Origin: Fibrobacter sp.
GTDB taxonomy: Bacteria; Fibrobacterota; Fibrobacteria; Fibrobacterales; Fibrobacteraceae
Direction: 5' to 3'
DNA length: 50,239 bases
NCBI GenBank assembly: GCA_016295375.1
Contig: JAEDLI010000004.1
Span: 1 to 50,239 of the forward strand
Numbering within the stretch: position 1 is the first letter of the stretch; every line of letters begins with the position of its first letter. The notes under the pieces were generated by a model. The model was not told the DNA's origin, did no database searches, and saw only the letters and a list, made by a program, of their open reading frames with translations. Position numbers and translations under genes: made by a program. Positions 7,990 through 18,003 of this stretch are shown here, one piece after another.

Positions 7990-8754
7990 ATGAAAAGTCT
8001 TGTATTTATTCTGATTACTATTCTAACGGCATTCGCCACCTCTAGTGCAACCGAGACCTGTGCCGGTCTCGAAGCAGGTGCCAAAGGCTACAACGAAGGC
8101 GATTTCGAACGGGCCGTTGACGAATGGCGGAGCTGTGCCGACAGCGGCATTAACGATGCTGACCTTTTCTACAATCTTGGGAACGCCTATTTCAGGAGCG
8201 GAAAACTGGGATTCTCCATTTTCTACTACAAGAAAGCCCTCCGCCTCCGGGCCAACGACAGCGATATCCAGCATAACCTGAAATACGCCCAGGCCATGAC
8301 CCGGGACAAGGTGGACGAAGATTCCGAAGAGAACCCCATTCTAAACGCCCTTTTCCAGGCGCACCACGCCATTTCCCTAAAGACGCAGCTCTGGATTATG
8401 CTCGGCATTTTCTGGGCCATAGCCATTTCCGCCGTCCTAACAAAGGTCAGCCTGCGCGAAAAGGCCCGAAACATCTACACCGGTATCATCTTTGCACTTA
8501 CCATCATCTTAGGAGTCTTTGGCGCCAGCGCAGGCTACAAGATTTTTGTTCTGGAAACAGACATCACCGGAGTTGTCACCTCCAACGATGCCGACGTGAC
8601 CAGCGCTCCAAGCGACAAGTCCCAGACTCTGAATACCCTTTCCGAAGGAACGTCTTTCCAGGTGCTTTCCACCCAAGGAAATTTCGCCGAAATACAACTG
8701 GGCGAAAAAATCAAGGGCTTCGTCAAGCTCTCCGACGTAGGGATTGTGGAGTAG
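7990..8754 (+). CDS. batE: BatE-like TPR and SH3b membrane protein
   Basis: A 254-residue protein. A signal peptide (KSLVFILITILTAFATSSA) is followed by tetratricopeptide repeats at about 25-105 (AGLEAGAKGYNEGDFERAV; YNLGNAYFRSGKLGFSIFYYKKAL). Two transmembrane helices lie at about 134-151 and 162-186, then a bacterial SH3 domain at about 190-254. TPR plus SH3b after batD is the usual BatE arrangement; the SH3 part probably faces the periplasm and binds peptide or wall material. A Shine-Dalgarno sequence (GAGAAGG) is well placed. Expected to work with BatD in one membrane complex. Confidence 0.85.
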   Translation: MKSLVFILITILTAFATSSATETCAGLEAGAKGYNEGDFERAVDEWRSCADSGINDADLFYNLGNAYFRSGKLGFSIFYYKKALRLRANDSDIQHNLKYAQAMTRDKVDEDSEENPILNALFQAHHAISLKTQLWIMLGIFWAIAISAVLTKVSLREKARNIYTGIIFALTIILGVFGASAGYKIFVLETDITGVVTSNDADVTSAPSDKSQTLNTLSEGTSFQVLSTQGNFAEIQLGEKIKGFVKLSDVGIVE

Positions 8755-8771
8755 TCGTGAGTCCCGCGACC

Positions 8772-8820
8772 CTAACCCCTAGATTCTAACCCCTAGATTC
8801 TAACCCCTAGATCCTAATCA
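8772..8820. repeat. Heptamer array CTAACCC/CTAGATY, seven units
   Basis: CTAACCC and CTAGATT/C alternate three times, then CTAATCA, without gaps. The last unit contains the sprA stop codon (minus strand, 8814-8816). Confidence 0.8.
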
Positions 8821-11800
8821 AACCTAAGCATCAGTGCGATTTCGAACTGCAATATCTGCCGCAGATGAGGCGTCTCATCGTCCAGCTTTTCGTGAATCTG
8901 ACGGTACTCGATGTAACTGCTCATAGAAGCGATGCGGTTGAACTGGTAGCCTGCGCTGGGCCGCACGAACCATTCGTGCGTGCGTGAAGGCACCGTGCGA
9001 TCCGTCTTGTGGAGTTCCGGCTTGTAGACCATATAATCGTATCCGTCGATACTCCACTGCCTGAACACTCCATCTGTGCCGCTGGCCTTGTTCCACATGT
9101 CGTATCCCGGGTCAGGGTCGTATTCCTTGCGGATGGTCTTGTTGTAGTCGTAACCGGCGGTAAGCTTCAGGTCGATATCGTTTTCCAGCTTGAAATACCA
9201 TTTCCAAAGCTGGAACCCGCGCTTGGTCTTTAGCGGATACGAAATGGTCAGGTCATTTCCGATATTGATAGCAAAGTCGTTGTACAGGGAGGTATGAATC
9301 CAGGGTGTATCCCAGAAATAGTCCGTAGTATCCCGAATGTCTCCTTCCTTATCGGGCCAGCTGGGATAACCGATAACTTCTTCCTTGGGCCGTCTGTCCG
9401 TAGACTCTATCTTCAGGCGCACCGCATTGTCTATCCGCATGTTGCTCTGAGTCAAGAAAGACACACGGACCAGCGGGTTAAAGTTCCACTGGTGGGCCCA
9501 GGAATCTTCAGCACTTTGGAAAGGCCGCACCACAGTAGTCCTTGTGTAATCAAACCTATGTGTGGTGCTCACGCTCTTGAACCCATTCAAGAAAGACACT
9601 CGCTGGGAGAAATTCGGCACATTCACGCCAATACCAATTTTCGGCCACACCGTAGTGGTATCCAAATACAGCGGGTATTCACGAGACTGGTTAAATTCTT
9701 CGCGCCACATCAGGTCACCCGTAACTCCGATATCCCAAATTGGCAACACAATGCCCGTCCCTATCTGGAACTGACGGGAAACGGAATGGCGGAAATTACC
9801 CTGATAGACAAGGGTGTCTACATGATGGTTACGATACTGGGCAAAGTGCGTGAAGTCGTCACGATGGTCAAGTCCCATATCGCCAGTGACAATGTTCCAG
9901 AACCCGCGATTGCGGTAACCGTTACCGAGACCCAGGCCATACAGATAATATTCCATGGGGGTCACGCCCTGTTCCTCGTACAGCTGCGACAGGGTAAAGT
10001 TTTCACCAACGGTATTTGTCGTGGTCTGCCAACTCATGCGGATTTCATTCCACTTGATCTTTTCAAGGGACGTTGCCACCACATTGTCCTTTCCGAAATT
10101 CTGGAAGAAATCGATTACCCTGAAGGTGGGGCTAAAGTCAAAGCGGTTCGTCTGGGATATAGTCCAGTAATTCTTCTCGATATCGGTGGCGTCCAAGAAG
10201 TCGTATTCGTCAGGAATAGTCTTTTGCTGGTTGAAGTCCGAAGTAAAGGTGGTATTAAACGGAATAAAGGGAATCAGCCTCGGGTTGAATCCGATCTTGA
10301 ACTGCTGGGTACGGGCCCGTTCATTTCTCAAAATACCGTAGGAACGGCCATATTCTCGGGTTCCAACACTGTCCACGCGGTAGAATGCAGAGGTGTCGTA
10401 GCGGATTTCATAGGTTTCCGGGTTTTGCATGTCGATTGCCCACTCTCTGCCATCTTCCATAGTTCGAGCAATCGTATCCCGAGGCACAATCACCACGCTA
10501 TCCTTGGATATATAGACCTTACGGTCCGTATGGTCGTAATCGAACACATAATCGCAGGCAAAGAGTCCGCCTTCTTTTGTAGTAAAGAAATTCTCCTTCA
10601 CGAATCCTTCACGATCGCCACCGCCCTGCATGTCACGGGAAATATTCAGGGAGTATGACGTATTCAACCAAGAAAGGATATTCCAACGCATGTTCAGTTT
10701 GTGGTTTAAGTCCGCCGTATAGGTCACCACCTTGTCCACCTGGGGTTCCACAAAGTCCGGGTCCCTATCCTGGTCCACATAACGCACATAGTTGAAATCG
10801 AACAATGTCAAGTCAAAGGTCTGGGGCCAGGGTTCAAATTCCGTCTTCGCAAGGGCCTTGCTGAAGGCGTTGTCAAACTTGCCAAGCCCCTCGAAAGGTT
10901 TGAACTTGAACAAGGTGAAGGTTCCCAACTTGTACTCCAAAATAGTCCTGTAAGAGTAAGTCGAGTCCGCGCTGGTGGTGGAACGGCCTTCGGACTCCGC
11001 ATAGGAATAACTCGCCGCCGGACGTTCCAATAGAATCTGGGAGAGGGCCTCCCCTATCTTGGTATCCGCCGCCTTGTAGTCCTTGCTATAGCTTACGCTG
11101 AAACTCTTTTCACGAACGTATGACTCGTAGCCCTTGGACTCCGCCTTGTCACGCAGTTTTTGTTCCTTAGAATTCGACGTCACCGAAAGGTCGTTCTGGA
11201 ACATGTCCTTGGTCAGGTTCGAGAAACTACTCTTTTTAAGAAGCATGTCGTCCGTGGGCTTCATGTAGGGGCGCTTGGTGGTGCTGTTGTAAGCGAAGTT
11301 CATGGGAATATGGAACCCGAGACTGTCGGCCAGGAACTTGTTCAGGCTAATGTTCAAGTCGCCAGCAATGTCCAGCTGGGACGCAGCATCGGAAAGTTTC
11401 GGCTTCGGGGACCCTCCCGTAGTAGAAAGCGTTGCAAAATCTCCGTCCTGATACCGCACCGCACCCGATAGAGAAATAAAGTCCGCAAACTGTATCTGGC
11501 CCGAGGTTCTTGCCGCATAGCCCCATTCCGTATCCATGTCCGAAAGGCGCAAGTCATCGATCCAGAAGGTTCCCTTCAAGTCATTGGGAGATGCGTCTGC
11601 ATCGGCGATAATGACAAAGCGGATCCAATCTATACGGGTCACCGACGGATTACCCACCAGCTTGATCTGTTCTTCGCGGGAACTGCCTTCTACCTTGCGG
11701 ACCGTCGGTTCCAAGAAAGGCGGCTTACGGCCACGTTTCATGTCGGAGAAATCGGAAAGGTCCATGGCGAACGCGTTGGCCAACCAGTTTTCTTCATGGC

Positions 11801-14800
11801 AGTCCTGAGGGCGATCGCCCGAAGTGCAGTTATACTTTATCGGACGGAAACTCCATTCATAGTAATCACTGGAGCCATCTAGAGAACCTTCACCAAACTG
11901 AAGAGCAAAACGTACAGGAACCTTGTCCGCTTCCGTCTCGTAATGAATTTCCATCTTGACGGACTTGTAGCTGGACAAATCCTTCACTTCGTTTTCAAAG
12001 ACGCGGGTCACACCCACTTCCTGACCGGGACTCATATTCTGATAGTCCAGCACCAAAGCTGTTTCTTTCAGAGGAGCATTGGTTTCTGAATCTCGTTCCG
12101 TCTTGGTATTGGGAGATTTCGTGTAGATGTTGGAATCTTCGCGGTTGTTGATGGTGGTGACCTTGATGCGGCTAGTGTCACGGGTGTCCATAGATTCCTG
12201 CACCTGGGTGGGCATGCCGTTCACTTCCACCACCTGGGAATTTTCCGTAGAGCTGGTCTTGTAGAGGTCGGCTACCGTGGTCTCTTCCCAGGAGTTCCCC
12301 ACTACAGCAAGGCTCACAATCTGGACCTTGGATTCGGCAACACCCGGATTTAGGCCGCCAATCCAAAGCCTGGAATAAAGGGCCTCGGCAAGAATGGTCT
12401 TGTAGTCGCTTCCCGACGGCGACACGATGGTATCGTACTGGTTCAGGGGAATACGCCACTTGCGCCAGCCGTTTTTCAGGTCCTCGTAGTCCATGTGGTC
12501 CGTCTTGGACAAATCGATGCGGTACCGCACGAAGCTGATGTCCGTGTCCAGGGAGCCGTTCTTGTTGATATCCTCGGTATCGTACAGCCGCTCGCCGGAG
12601 TTGTCCTCGGTACCGTTGATGTGGACCGACGGGTCGCTTTCATTTTCCAAATCCTCGTCGTAGTTGTCCCGGGCGATATCCTTTTCGGAGGCATCCGAAC
12701 TGGCCATGGTGATTTCAGAAGAAATACAACCCGAAATGCGGCAGTCCCAGACCAGCCTTGTCTCGTCGGAGCCGGAAAGACCGTCTATGCCCTTGTCATG
12801 GAGGGCCGTGGTGGTTCCAAGGTCGTTTTCGCCGTCGTAGTTACCATTAGGTTCGTAACCGTTGATTGAAATATCTTCGCTGATAAGGCCCAGGTCCAGG
12901 TAAATGGAGCCTACGTTACCGCGGGCCACCACTTCCAGGTACTTCATCTCGCTCAGGTCCTGATAATAGGAACTGTTGGGCCGCATGATACCGCCCCAAG
13001 AGTTACCCACCAAGTTGTCGTTGGCACGAAGGGTCATCTTCAGCACCGTCAGGTGCTGGTTGTCCACGTCGGAATTACCAACGCTTGGGTAAATGTACTT
13101 ATACAGCTCCGTAGTATTGCTGTGCCAGATAAATTCGCCCTTGTGCCGGTAGTCCTGGTTCTCGATATAGGTCGAAGGCTGGCTTGCAACACCGCCCGGA
13201 GGCGAGGCCGGATACCAGGAAAGTCTAGACAGCGGGTACGTAAGCCCGGAAACCGTAGACTCGAAATCTTCCACCAGGGCTTCGTTGTCCCCGCTGGTGT
13301 TTGCATTATGGCGGCTGGCGGCAAATTCCGCCTCGAACCGCCAGCTGGATTTTGCATCCGTCTGGATTCCGGGAATCAAGTTTACCAAGTCAGTAAGTGC
13401 CTGGACCGTATCTTGCAGGCGCAGGTTCATGCCCCACAGCACGCTGGAGAAGGGCTCGTTCCCGAGGGTCGGGGTCTTGGCCGTGGTGCTCTGGCTCTTA
13501 TACAGCGCAGTGACACCAAAGAGGGATCCCGTACCAAAGCCGTAATGTTCCAACGGGAGTTCCGCTCGCGCGCCCAACAACAACTTGTTGTCTATCTCGA
13601 ACAGAGGCTCACATTCGAAGGTGACCTTGATTTCCTTGTTTGGGTCCAGGGCGCGTTCGCTCAAAAGTTCAATCTGGCCAAGCTCGTAGTTCACCTCGTA
13701 GTCCGTTCCACGAATAAGGGTGGTGGAACCGGCGGTGAGTTTTTCCGTCCCCGGAGAAATATCCATGCAGGAGCCCGCGCTCACCGAATAGCTAGACGCA
13801 GGGTCACGAACACTGATGATAGAATTGCGTCGCTTACCCACCGATTCAAAATAGAAGCGGCTGGTAAAGCGGTTCAGCTTGTAGACCGGCAAGGTGTACA
13901 GCTGGGACATGGCTCCCGTAGAATCTAGCAAGCGAAGCGGTTCCAGGCAGTTTTCACGAGCACGCTCCGTAGCGCCCGCTCCAGAATACTGTGAAAGAGG
14001 CTTACAAGGGAGCCACATTTCGCCGGTGTAGTTTCCGGAAGCGTCCTTCTTGAAGATGGTCGCATCGTTCACCAGCGGGCTTCCGGTGGAGGTGTCCGCC
14101 ACCCCAAGAGTCTTGAGGTAGGTGCCCGACATGCCGGACTTGTTCTTGAGGCGCAGCACAAAGCTGCTGGAGCTTGCATCAGAAATCCCAACGGAATAAA
14201 CATTACGGAGCATCAGCTTGTCGATGTCCGTCAATTCCGAAAGGGTGGCGTCCCACTGGATCAGCACCATGCTGGAGCCGTTCCTGATGGTGGTACCCGT
14301 GCGGCCGCTACCGTCGTTACTCCAGCTGGCCGCCACCAGGGTATTGCGGTTCACCCCGTTGATTTTCAAAATACCAGTCTTGGGGTCGTAGGTGTAATCG
14401 CTGCTGGGAATTTCCACCATGCGTTCCACCAGTTTCGTAATGGTTTTTCCGCCTGGCGTCTTGTACACCACCGTGATGTTGTCCACCACGTCCTTGGCGT
14501 TGTTCAGGTTACTGCGCTTAAAGAGTTTCAGGTTCGTGGCCGGGTAATTCGAGGTGGTGCGTCCGGTAATGGCCGCACTGATGTAGTTGTCCCTGGCCTC
14601 GTGGTTCAAGAAGTAATAGCGGTAGGCCACGAACTGCTTGTCCAGAATCTGGAATTCCGTAGTGGACTCGTTGGCATTGATGGTGTATTCTTCCTGGGAA
14701 CCGCCATCCTGGGACGCGATGGTGGTAAGCCTCCAGTCCCCAAGTTTCCAGTCAGCCTTGATACCGAATAGCCCCTGGTGGTTCTCGGAGTATCCCGTCA

Positions 14801-15665
14801 GTTCCGTACCCGAGAGGGTCAGAGAAGTCGTTCCCGCTTCCACCCTCTGGAGGATGTAGTCCTCAAATTCATCCTTGTAGGATTCCTCGTAAACCACCCT
14901 CACCTGGTTCTGGATACCGAGGCCTGTTTCCACGTTGTTGATTTCCACCGTGATGTAGGGGCCGATCTTGCCCTTCACCATAAAGCTCGGGTCGTAATGC
15001 AGCGAAAGGGACGGCACCAGGCTCGTGTTGGTGCTGCCCTGGGCATCGTCCTTTTCGGCATAACCCTTGAGGCGAATGTCCATGGTTCCCTGGAGCATCA
15101 GCTTGGGCTTGTCCAGGCCAAAATCCTTCATCCAGGCGGGCATGGTCACCGGTACCGTAATGTCGAACACGGAACCTGTTTCCGGCGTTTCGTAACCATC
15201 GTCCTTCTGGCCCACCAGGCCGTTCAGCCACAGGTTCTTGCGACCGATATCGTACATATCCGCCACATAGTCAGTCAGTTCCGGGTAGTGGGCGGTCCAC
15301 AAGGTGGTAGTGTCCCTAGAAAGGCTGTTCACCCGCTTTTCGCTCACATCCATTTCACGGGTGGCGATATCAATGTCATGACTATAGACCTGGCCCCTGT
15401 TGTTCTTCATGAGCCTAGGGGACGCCCCAACGCCACCGAAAGGCAACATGCCGTTCAGGGGGGTGGCTGAAGGGGGCAATTCCATATATTGGTAAGTAGG
15501 TTGCCACTCCGTCTCTGCCGGGTCCGGTTCCGCCTCAGCTGGCGCATATCTGCTGGAGTCCGCCTGAGCCCACAGGGAAACACTTGCCCACAGGATGGAC
15601 AAGCCAAAGGCGAACAACCCCAGGGGGGTTCTATGCAAGAACCTTTTCAAAATATTCCGCCACAA
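8814..15665 (-). CDS. sprA: SprA/Sov-type T9SS outer-membrane translocon
   Basis: A 2283-residue protein, the size of SprA, the very large outer-membrane barrel through which type IX secretion substrates leave the cell. An N-terminal signal (residues about 5-34, ending SVSLWAQA) is followed by SprA-typical segments such as KGKIGPYITVEINNVETGLG, LTGYSENHQGLFGIKADWKLGDW and, at the C-terminus, alternating aromatic strands ending in LMLRFD, a typical terminal barrel strand. The start given is TTG at 15665; another TTG at codon 6 would give a shorter, more usual n-region (KRFLHRTPLG), so the start is uncertain. It stands alone: no other T9SS gene (gldK-N, porV, sigP/porY) is in the window. The stop codon lies inside a heptamer array. 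Confidence 0.9.
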   Translation of the reverse strand: MWRNILKRFLHRTPLGLFAFGLSILWASVSLWAQADSSRYAPAEAEPDPAETEWQPTYQYMELPPSATPLNGMLPFGGVGASPRLMKNNRGQVYSHDIDIATREMDVSEKRVNSLSRDTTTLWTAHYPELTDYVADMYDIGRKNLWLNGLVGQKDDGYETPETGSVFDITVPVTMPAWMKDFGLDKPKLMLQGTMDIRLKGYAEKDDAQGSTNTSLVPSLSLHYDPSFMVKGKIGPYITVEINNVETGLGIQNQVRVVYEESYKDEFEDYILQRVEAGTTSLTLSGTELTGYSENHQGLFGIKADWKLGDWRLTTIASQDGGSQEEYTINANESTTEFQILDKQFVAYRYYFLNHEARDNYISAAITGRTTSNYPATNLKLFKRSNLNNAKDVVDNITVVYKTPGGKTITKLVERMVEIPSSDYTYDPKTGILKINGVNRNTLVAASWSNDGSGRTGTTIRNGSSMVLIQWDATLSELTDIDKLMLRNVYSVGISDASSSSFVLRLKNKSGMSGTYLKTLGVADTSTGSPLVNDATIFKKDASGNYTGEMWLPCKPLSQYSGAGATERARENCLEPLRLLDSTGAMSQLYTLPVYKLNRFTSRFYFESVGKRRNSIISVRDPASSYSVSAGSCMDISPGTEKLTAGSTTLIRGTDYEVNYELGQIELLSERALDPNKEIKVTFECEPLFEIDNKLLLGARAELPLEHYGFGTGSLFGVTALYKSQSTTAKTPTLGNEPFSSVLWGMNLRLQDTVQALTDLVNLIPGIQTDAKSSWRFEAEFAASRHNANTSGDNEALVEDFESTVSGLTYPLSRLSWYPASPPGGVASQPSTYIENQDYRHKGEFIWHSNTTELYKYIYPSVGNSDVDNQHLTVLKMTLRANDNLVGNSWGGIMRPNSSYYQDLSEMKYLEVVARGNVGSIYLDLGLISEDISINGYEPNGNYDGENDLGTTTALHDKGIDGLSGSDETRLVWDCRISGCISSEITMASSDASEKDIARDNYDEDLENESDPSVHINGTEDNSGERLYDTEDINKNGSLDTDISFVRYRIDLSKTDHMDYEDLKNGWRKWRIPLNQYDTIVSPSGSDYKTILAEALYSRLWIGGLNPGVAESKVQIVSLAVVGNSWEETTVADLYKTSSTENSQVVEVNGMPTQVQESMDTRDTSRIKVTTINNREDSNIYTKSPNTKTERDSETNAPLKETALVLDYQNMSPGQEVGVTRVFENEVKDLSSYKSVKMEIHYETEADKVPVRFALQFGEGSLDGSSDYYEWSFRPIKYNCTSGDRPQDCHEENWLANAFAMDLSDFSDMKRGRKPPFLEPTVRKVEGSSREEQIKLVGNPSVTRIDWIRFVIIADADASPNDLKGTFWIDDLRLSDMDTEWGYAARTSGQIQFADFISLSGAVRYQDGDFATLSTTGGSPKPKLSDAASQLDIAGDLNISLNKFLADSLGFHIPMNFAYNSTTKRPYMKPTDDMLLKKSSFSNLTKDMFQNDLSVTSNSKEQKLRDKAESKGYESYVREKSFSVSYSKDYKAADTKIGEALSQILLERPAASYSYAESEGRSTTSADSTYSYRTILEYKLGTFTLFKFKPFEGLGKFDNAFSKALAKTEFEPWPQTFDLTLFDFNYVRYVDQDRDPDFVEPQVDKVVTYTADLNHKLNMRWNILSWLNTSYSLNISRDMQGGGDREGFVKENFFTTKEGGLFACDYVFDYDHTDRKVYISKDSVVIVPRDTIARTMEDGREWAIDMQNPETYEIRYDTSAFYRVDSVGTREYGRSYGILRNERARTQQFKIGFNPRLIPFIPFNTTFTSDFNQQKTIPDEYDFLDATDIEKNYWTISQTNRFDFSPTFRVIDFFQNFGKDNVVATSLEKIKWNEIRMSWQTTTNTVGENFTLSQLYEEQGVTPMEYYLYGLGLGNGYRNRGFWNIVTGDMGLDHRDDFTHFAQYRNHHVDTLVYQGNFRHSVSRQFQIGTGIVLPIWDIGVTGDLMWREEFNQSREYPLYLDTTTVWPKIGIGVNVPNFSQRVSFLNGFKSVSTTHRFDYTRTTVVRPFQSAEDSWAHQWNFNPLVRVSFLTQSNMRIDNAVRLKIESTDRRPKEEVIGYPSWPDKEGDIRDTTDYFWDTPWIHTSLYNDFAINIGNDLTISYPLKTKRGFQLWKWYFKLENDIDLKLTAGYDYNKTIRKEYDPDPGYDMWNKASGTDGVFRQWSIDGYDYMVYKPELHKTDRTVPSRTHEWFVRPSAGYQFNRIASMSSYIEYRQIHEKLDDETPHLRQILQFEIALMLRFD

Positions 15666-15885
15666 AATACTGAATTTAGGGGTCCTAAATCCACTATTTT
15701 TTCAAGATTTTCGGGGAAATTAGAAAATTATGACAAGGCTGGCGGCTTAATACAACTAGGGAGGGGTTTAAAACCCCTCCCTAAGACCCTCCCCTACACT
15801 CTCATAATTACCAATCCTCGGAAACTGTTCGTTGGGAGGTAATTAAGAGAGTGGGCGCAAACTGCGTTTGTACGACTTTATATTA
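15666..15885. other. Gap with nested palindromes between sprA and the AIPR gene
   Basis: The 220-base gap holds a perfect odd palindrome, AGGGAGGGGTTT-A-AAACCCCTCCCT (15758-15782). It also holds a 16-bp inverted repeat with one mismatch (15797-15812 and 15838-15853: CACTCTCATAATTACC / GGTAATTAAGAGAGTG) and a small CAAAC/GTTTG hairpin (15858-15871). They may stop transcription of the AIPR gene on the minus strand, or be a small mobile repeat. Confidence 0.55.
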
Positions 15886-17778
15886 TTAAAGGAACAGTTC
15901 GATTCCGCCGCGAACCTTTTCCCATGACTTGTTCTTCTTGCACAGGAAATCCATCATCTTTTCGTAGGTGGCGGTGTTGGCAAAGCCCTTCCAGAGCCTG
16001 CGTTCCACAGATTCGCCGCTGTCCTTGTCAATGGTGGTAATGGTGTCGTAGTAGGCCGGATTGTCCTTGAATTCGGTAATCAGGATTCCCTTCAGGTCTT
16101 CCGTGTAGATACGGGAAGCATACTTGAGGATAGAATCGTTGAAATTCAGTTCGTTTTCCACCAGCCATTCGAAATCCTGGATAGGATCGCCGTACACAAG
16201 CCAGTGCTTGAGGGCGAGAGCCACCACCAGGTCCTTCACGGCGCTGCGGAAGATAAACTTGTCTTCGAGACGACCATTGAAGGTAATCTTGGTCAGCGGG
16301 TTATCGTCGTTGGCCTCGATAGAGACGCCCTTGCCCGGGGTCACGCGGCGGATCTTGATGGGGAGTCGGCTAAGGAGCTGCCATGCCTTGGTGAAGGCAA
16401 TGGTCTTGCGCACAAAATCCTTTTCCTTTTCGGGAGCCACGCGCACAAAGGCGCCAAAGCAACGCTGGTACAGGGTTTCCTTGTCAAAGATGCAGTCGCT
16501 AGAGCGGCATTCGCTGAGCTTGCCGTCCATCATGAAGAGGGTCTTGGCCAGTTCGGGGCGCATGCGGACTTCGAGTTTACGGGTACGGGCCTTGAGGCGC
16601 ACGCCGTCCTTATAGACGTAGGTAAAGCCTTCTTCCTGGTAACGCTGCCAAATGAAGAACTGCAGGTCGTCAGCGGCGCGCAGGTGGTAGCTGAACACCG
16701 GGTTCTGGCGGTTGTTGGCCATGGTCACCTGGTTCAAGAAGTTGTCGGCACCGGGGTACGGCACCACCACCTTCACCAGCACCTTGGGGTTCACCGGCTT
16801 CTTGCTCTTCTTGGCATAGTGTTCGTAGGTGAACAGGGACTGGGCACCGTTAATAATCTTCGGGCGTTCGATGTAGAGAACCTTCTTGCCATCCCGTTCC
16901 TTGAGGCGCAGGTCATCACCCGTGAGGGTCATACCGTTGTGCAAGAAGGGGAAATCGTCCACATTCACGTTCTGGTCGTCGTTACGTTCCATGGTCTGGA
17001 AGGCATCGATCAGGGCCGCGTTGGTGTGGGTCAGGTTGCCCAGGTAAGTACGGATGTTGGAACTCACGATAGCCATGTTGTGCTTGGTCTTGAGGCGCTT
17101 ACCCAAGTTCACATGGTAGTCATAAATAGTGCGGATGGGGCAGAAACCGAGGAAAAGTTCACCGTGATCGCTTGTGAGGTGCAAGGGATCGGAATCCATG
17201 ACAATTTCCAGCTTGTCGTCGGCGCTGCGGAAATCGCGAGTCAGGTCGTCGTGTTCGGCGATAATGTCCAGCTTGGCCTTCACCTCGTTTTTCCAGATGG
17301 AGAGCTTGCGGCGCATGTCCTTGAGGGTGCGTTCCAGTTCAGAGTCGGTAATGTCGCGGGTAGCGCGGGTGCGGAGTACCGTGATTTCGAGAGTCTCCAT
17401 GTAGGGGCGGCTTGCCGGAGTATCATCGTCATCTTCCCCGTCGTCATCGCTAATCTTGTTCACTGCCCAGGGGTCGGCCTCTTCGCGCAGCGACATGAAG
17501 AAGGGGTTGGTGGGATCGCTGGTGCGGAAAACGGCAATCTGGAGCTGTTTCAGGTCGGCGTTCAGGTGAGAAACCACCTTCTCGAGGGGTGTATCCTCGT
17601 CCAGGAATATGAAGAATTCCATGAAGCCCTGGGAGTACTGGAAGCCATGAAAGCATCCGTTCTCGTCCAGATTCAAGTGCCGAAGGGCCTTGATACGGTC
17701 ATTAGGGTCATTGGGGTTCAAACTCAAGAGGCTAGCCACAAATGCTAGGCGTCGTTCCTGGGATTTTGTCAGTTCCAT
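15886..17778 (-). CDS. AIPR-family abortive infection protein
   Basis: A 630-residue protein with the conserved core of the AIPR (abortive infection phage resistance) family: NIRTYLG at 241-247, HNGMT at 280-284 (usual NNGIT), INGAQS at 309-314 (usual NGxQT) and NNRQNPV at 355-361. The N-terminal third contains an acidic linker (DDDGEDDDD at 111-119). AIPR proteins are associated with phage resistance; the mechanism here is not readable from sequence, and no nuclease motif is obvious. A GAGG ribosome site lies before the ATG. It is divergent from the LRR gene with 225 bases between them. Family assignment is firm, antiphage function inferred. Confidence 0.8.
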   Translation of the reverse strand: MELTKSQERRLAFVASLLSLNPNDPNDRIKALRHLNLDENGCFHGFQYSQGFMEFFIFLDEDTPLEKVVSHLNADLKQLQIAVFRTSDPTNPFFMSLREEADPWAVNKISDDDGEDDDDTPASRPYMETLEITVLRTRATRDITDSELERTLKDMRRKLSIWKNEVKAKLDIIAEHDDLTRDFRSADDKLEIVMDSDPLHLTSDHGELFLGFCPIRTIYDYHVNLGKRLKTKHNMAIVSSNIRTYLGNLTHTNAALIDAFQTMERNDDQNVNVDDFPFLHNGMTLTGDDLRLKERDGKKVLYIERPKIINGAQSLFTYEHYAKKSKKPVNPKVLVKVVVPYPGADNFLNQVTMANNRQNPVFSYHLRAADDLQFFIWQRYQEEGFTYVYKDGVRLKARTRKLEVRMRPELAKTLFMMDGKLSECRSSDCIFDKETLYQRCFGAFVRVAPEKEKDFVRKTIAFTKAWQLLSRLPIKIRRVTPGKGVSIEANDDNPLTKITFNGRLEDKFIFRSAVKDLVVALALKHWLVYGDPIQDFEWLVENELNFNDSILKYASRIYTEDLKGILITEFKDNPAYYDTITTIDKDSGESVERRLWKGFANTATYEKMMDFLCKKNKSWEKVRGGIELFL

Positions 17779-18003
17779 TTTTTCCTCAATTTTAGGCTCC
17801 TGCCATATTTTGCCATTAAAAATAGTTTCAAAAGCCTTACTTTGGGCATAAAAAATAGTAAATCTTAAAAAAAATTTCCACTTCGACTCCTATTTAGTGA
17901 ACAAATGTGTAAATTTTAGCTATTTTTAACACATTTTGGCCAACCAAGCCCTTTTTTTTCGCAAAAATGCTATGATTTATCGTGTATAAATAGGAGAGTC
18001 TTT

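Noticed and set aside
9294..10658. Long plus-strand open frame (454 codons) opposite sprA
   Set aside because: It is the complement of well-conserved SprA coding sequence and its translation has no domain character; it is an antisense shadow.
16204..17748. Long plus-strand open frame (514 codons) opposite the AIPR gene
   Set aside because: Shadow of a conserved-family gene with Val/His/Gly-rich composition typical of reversed coding DNA.
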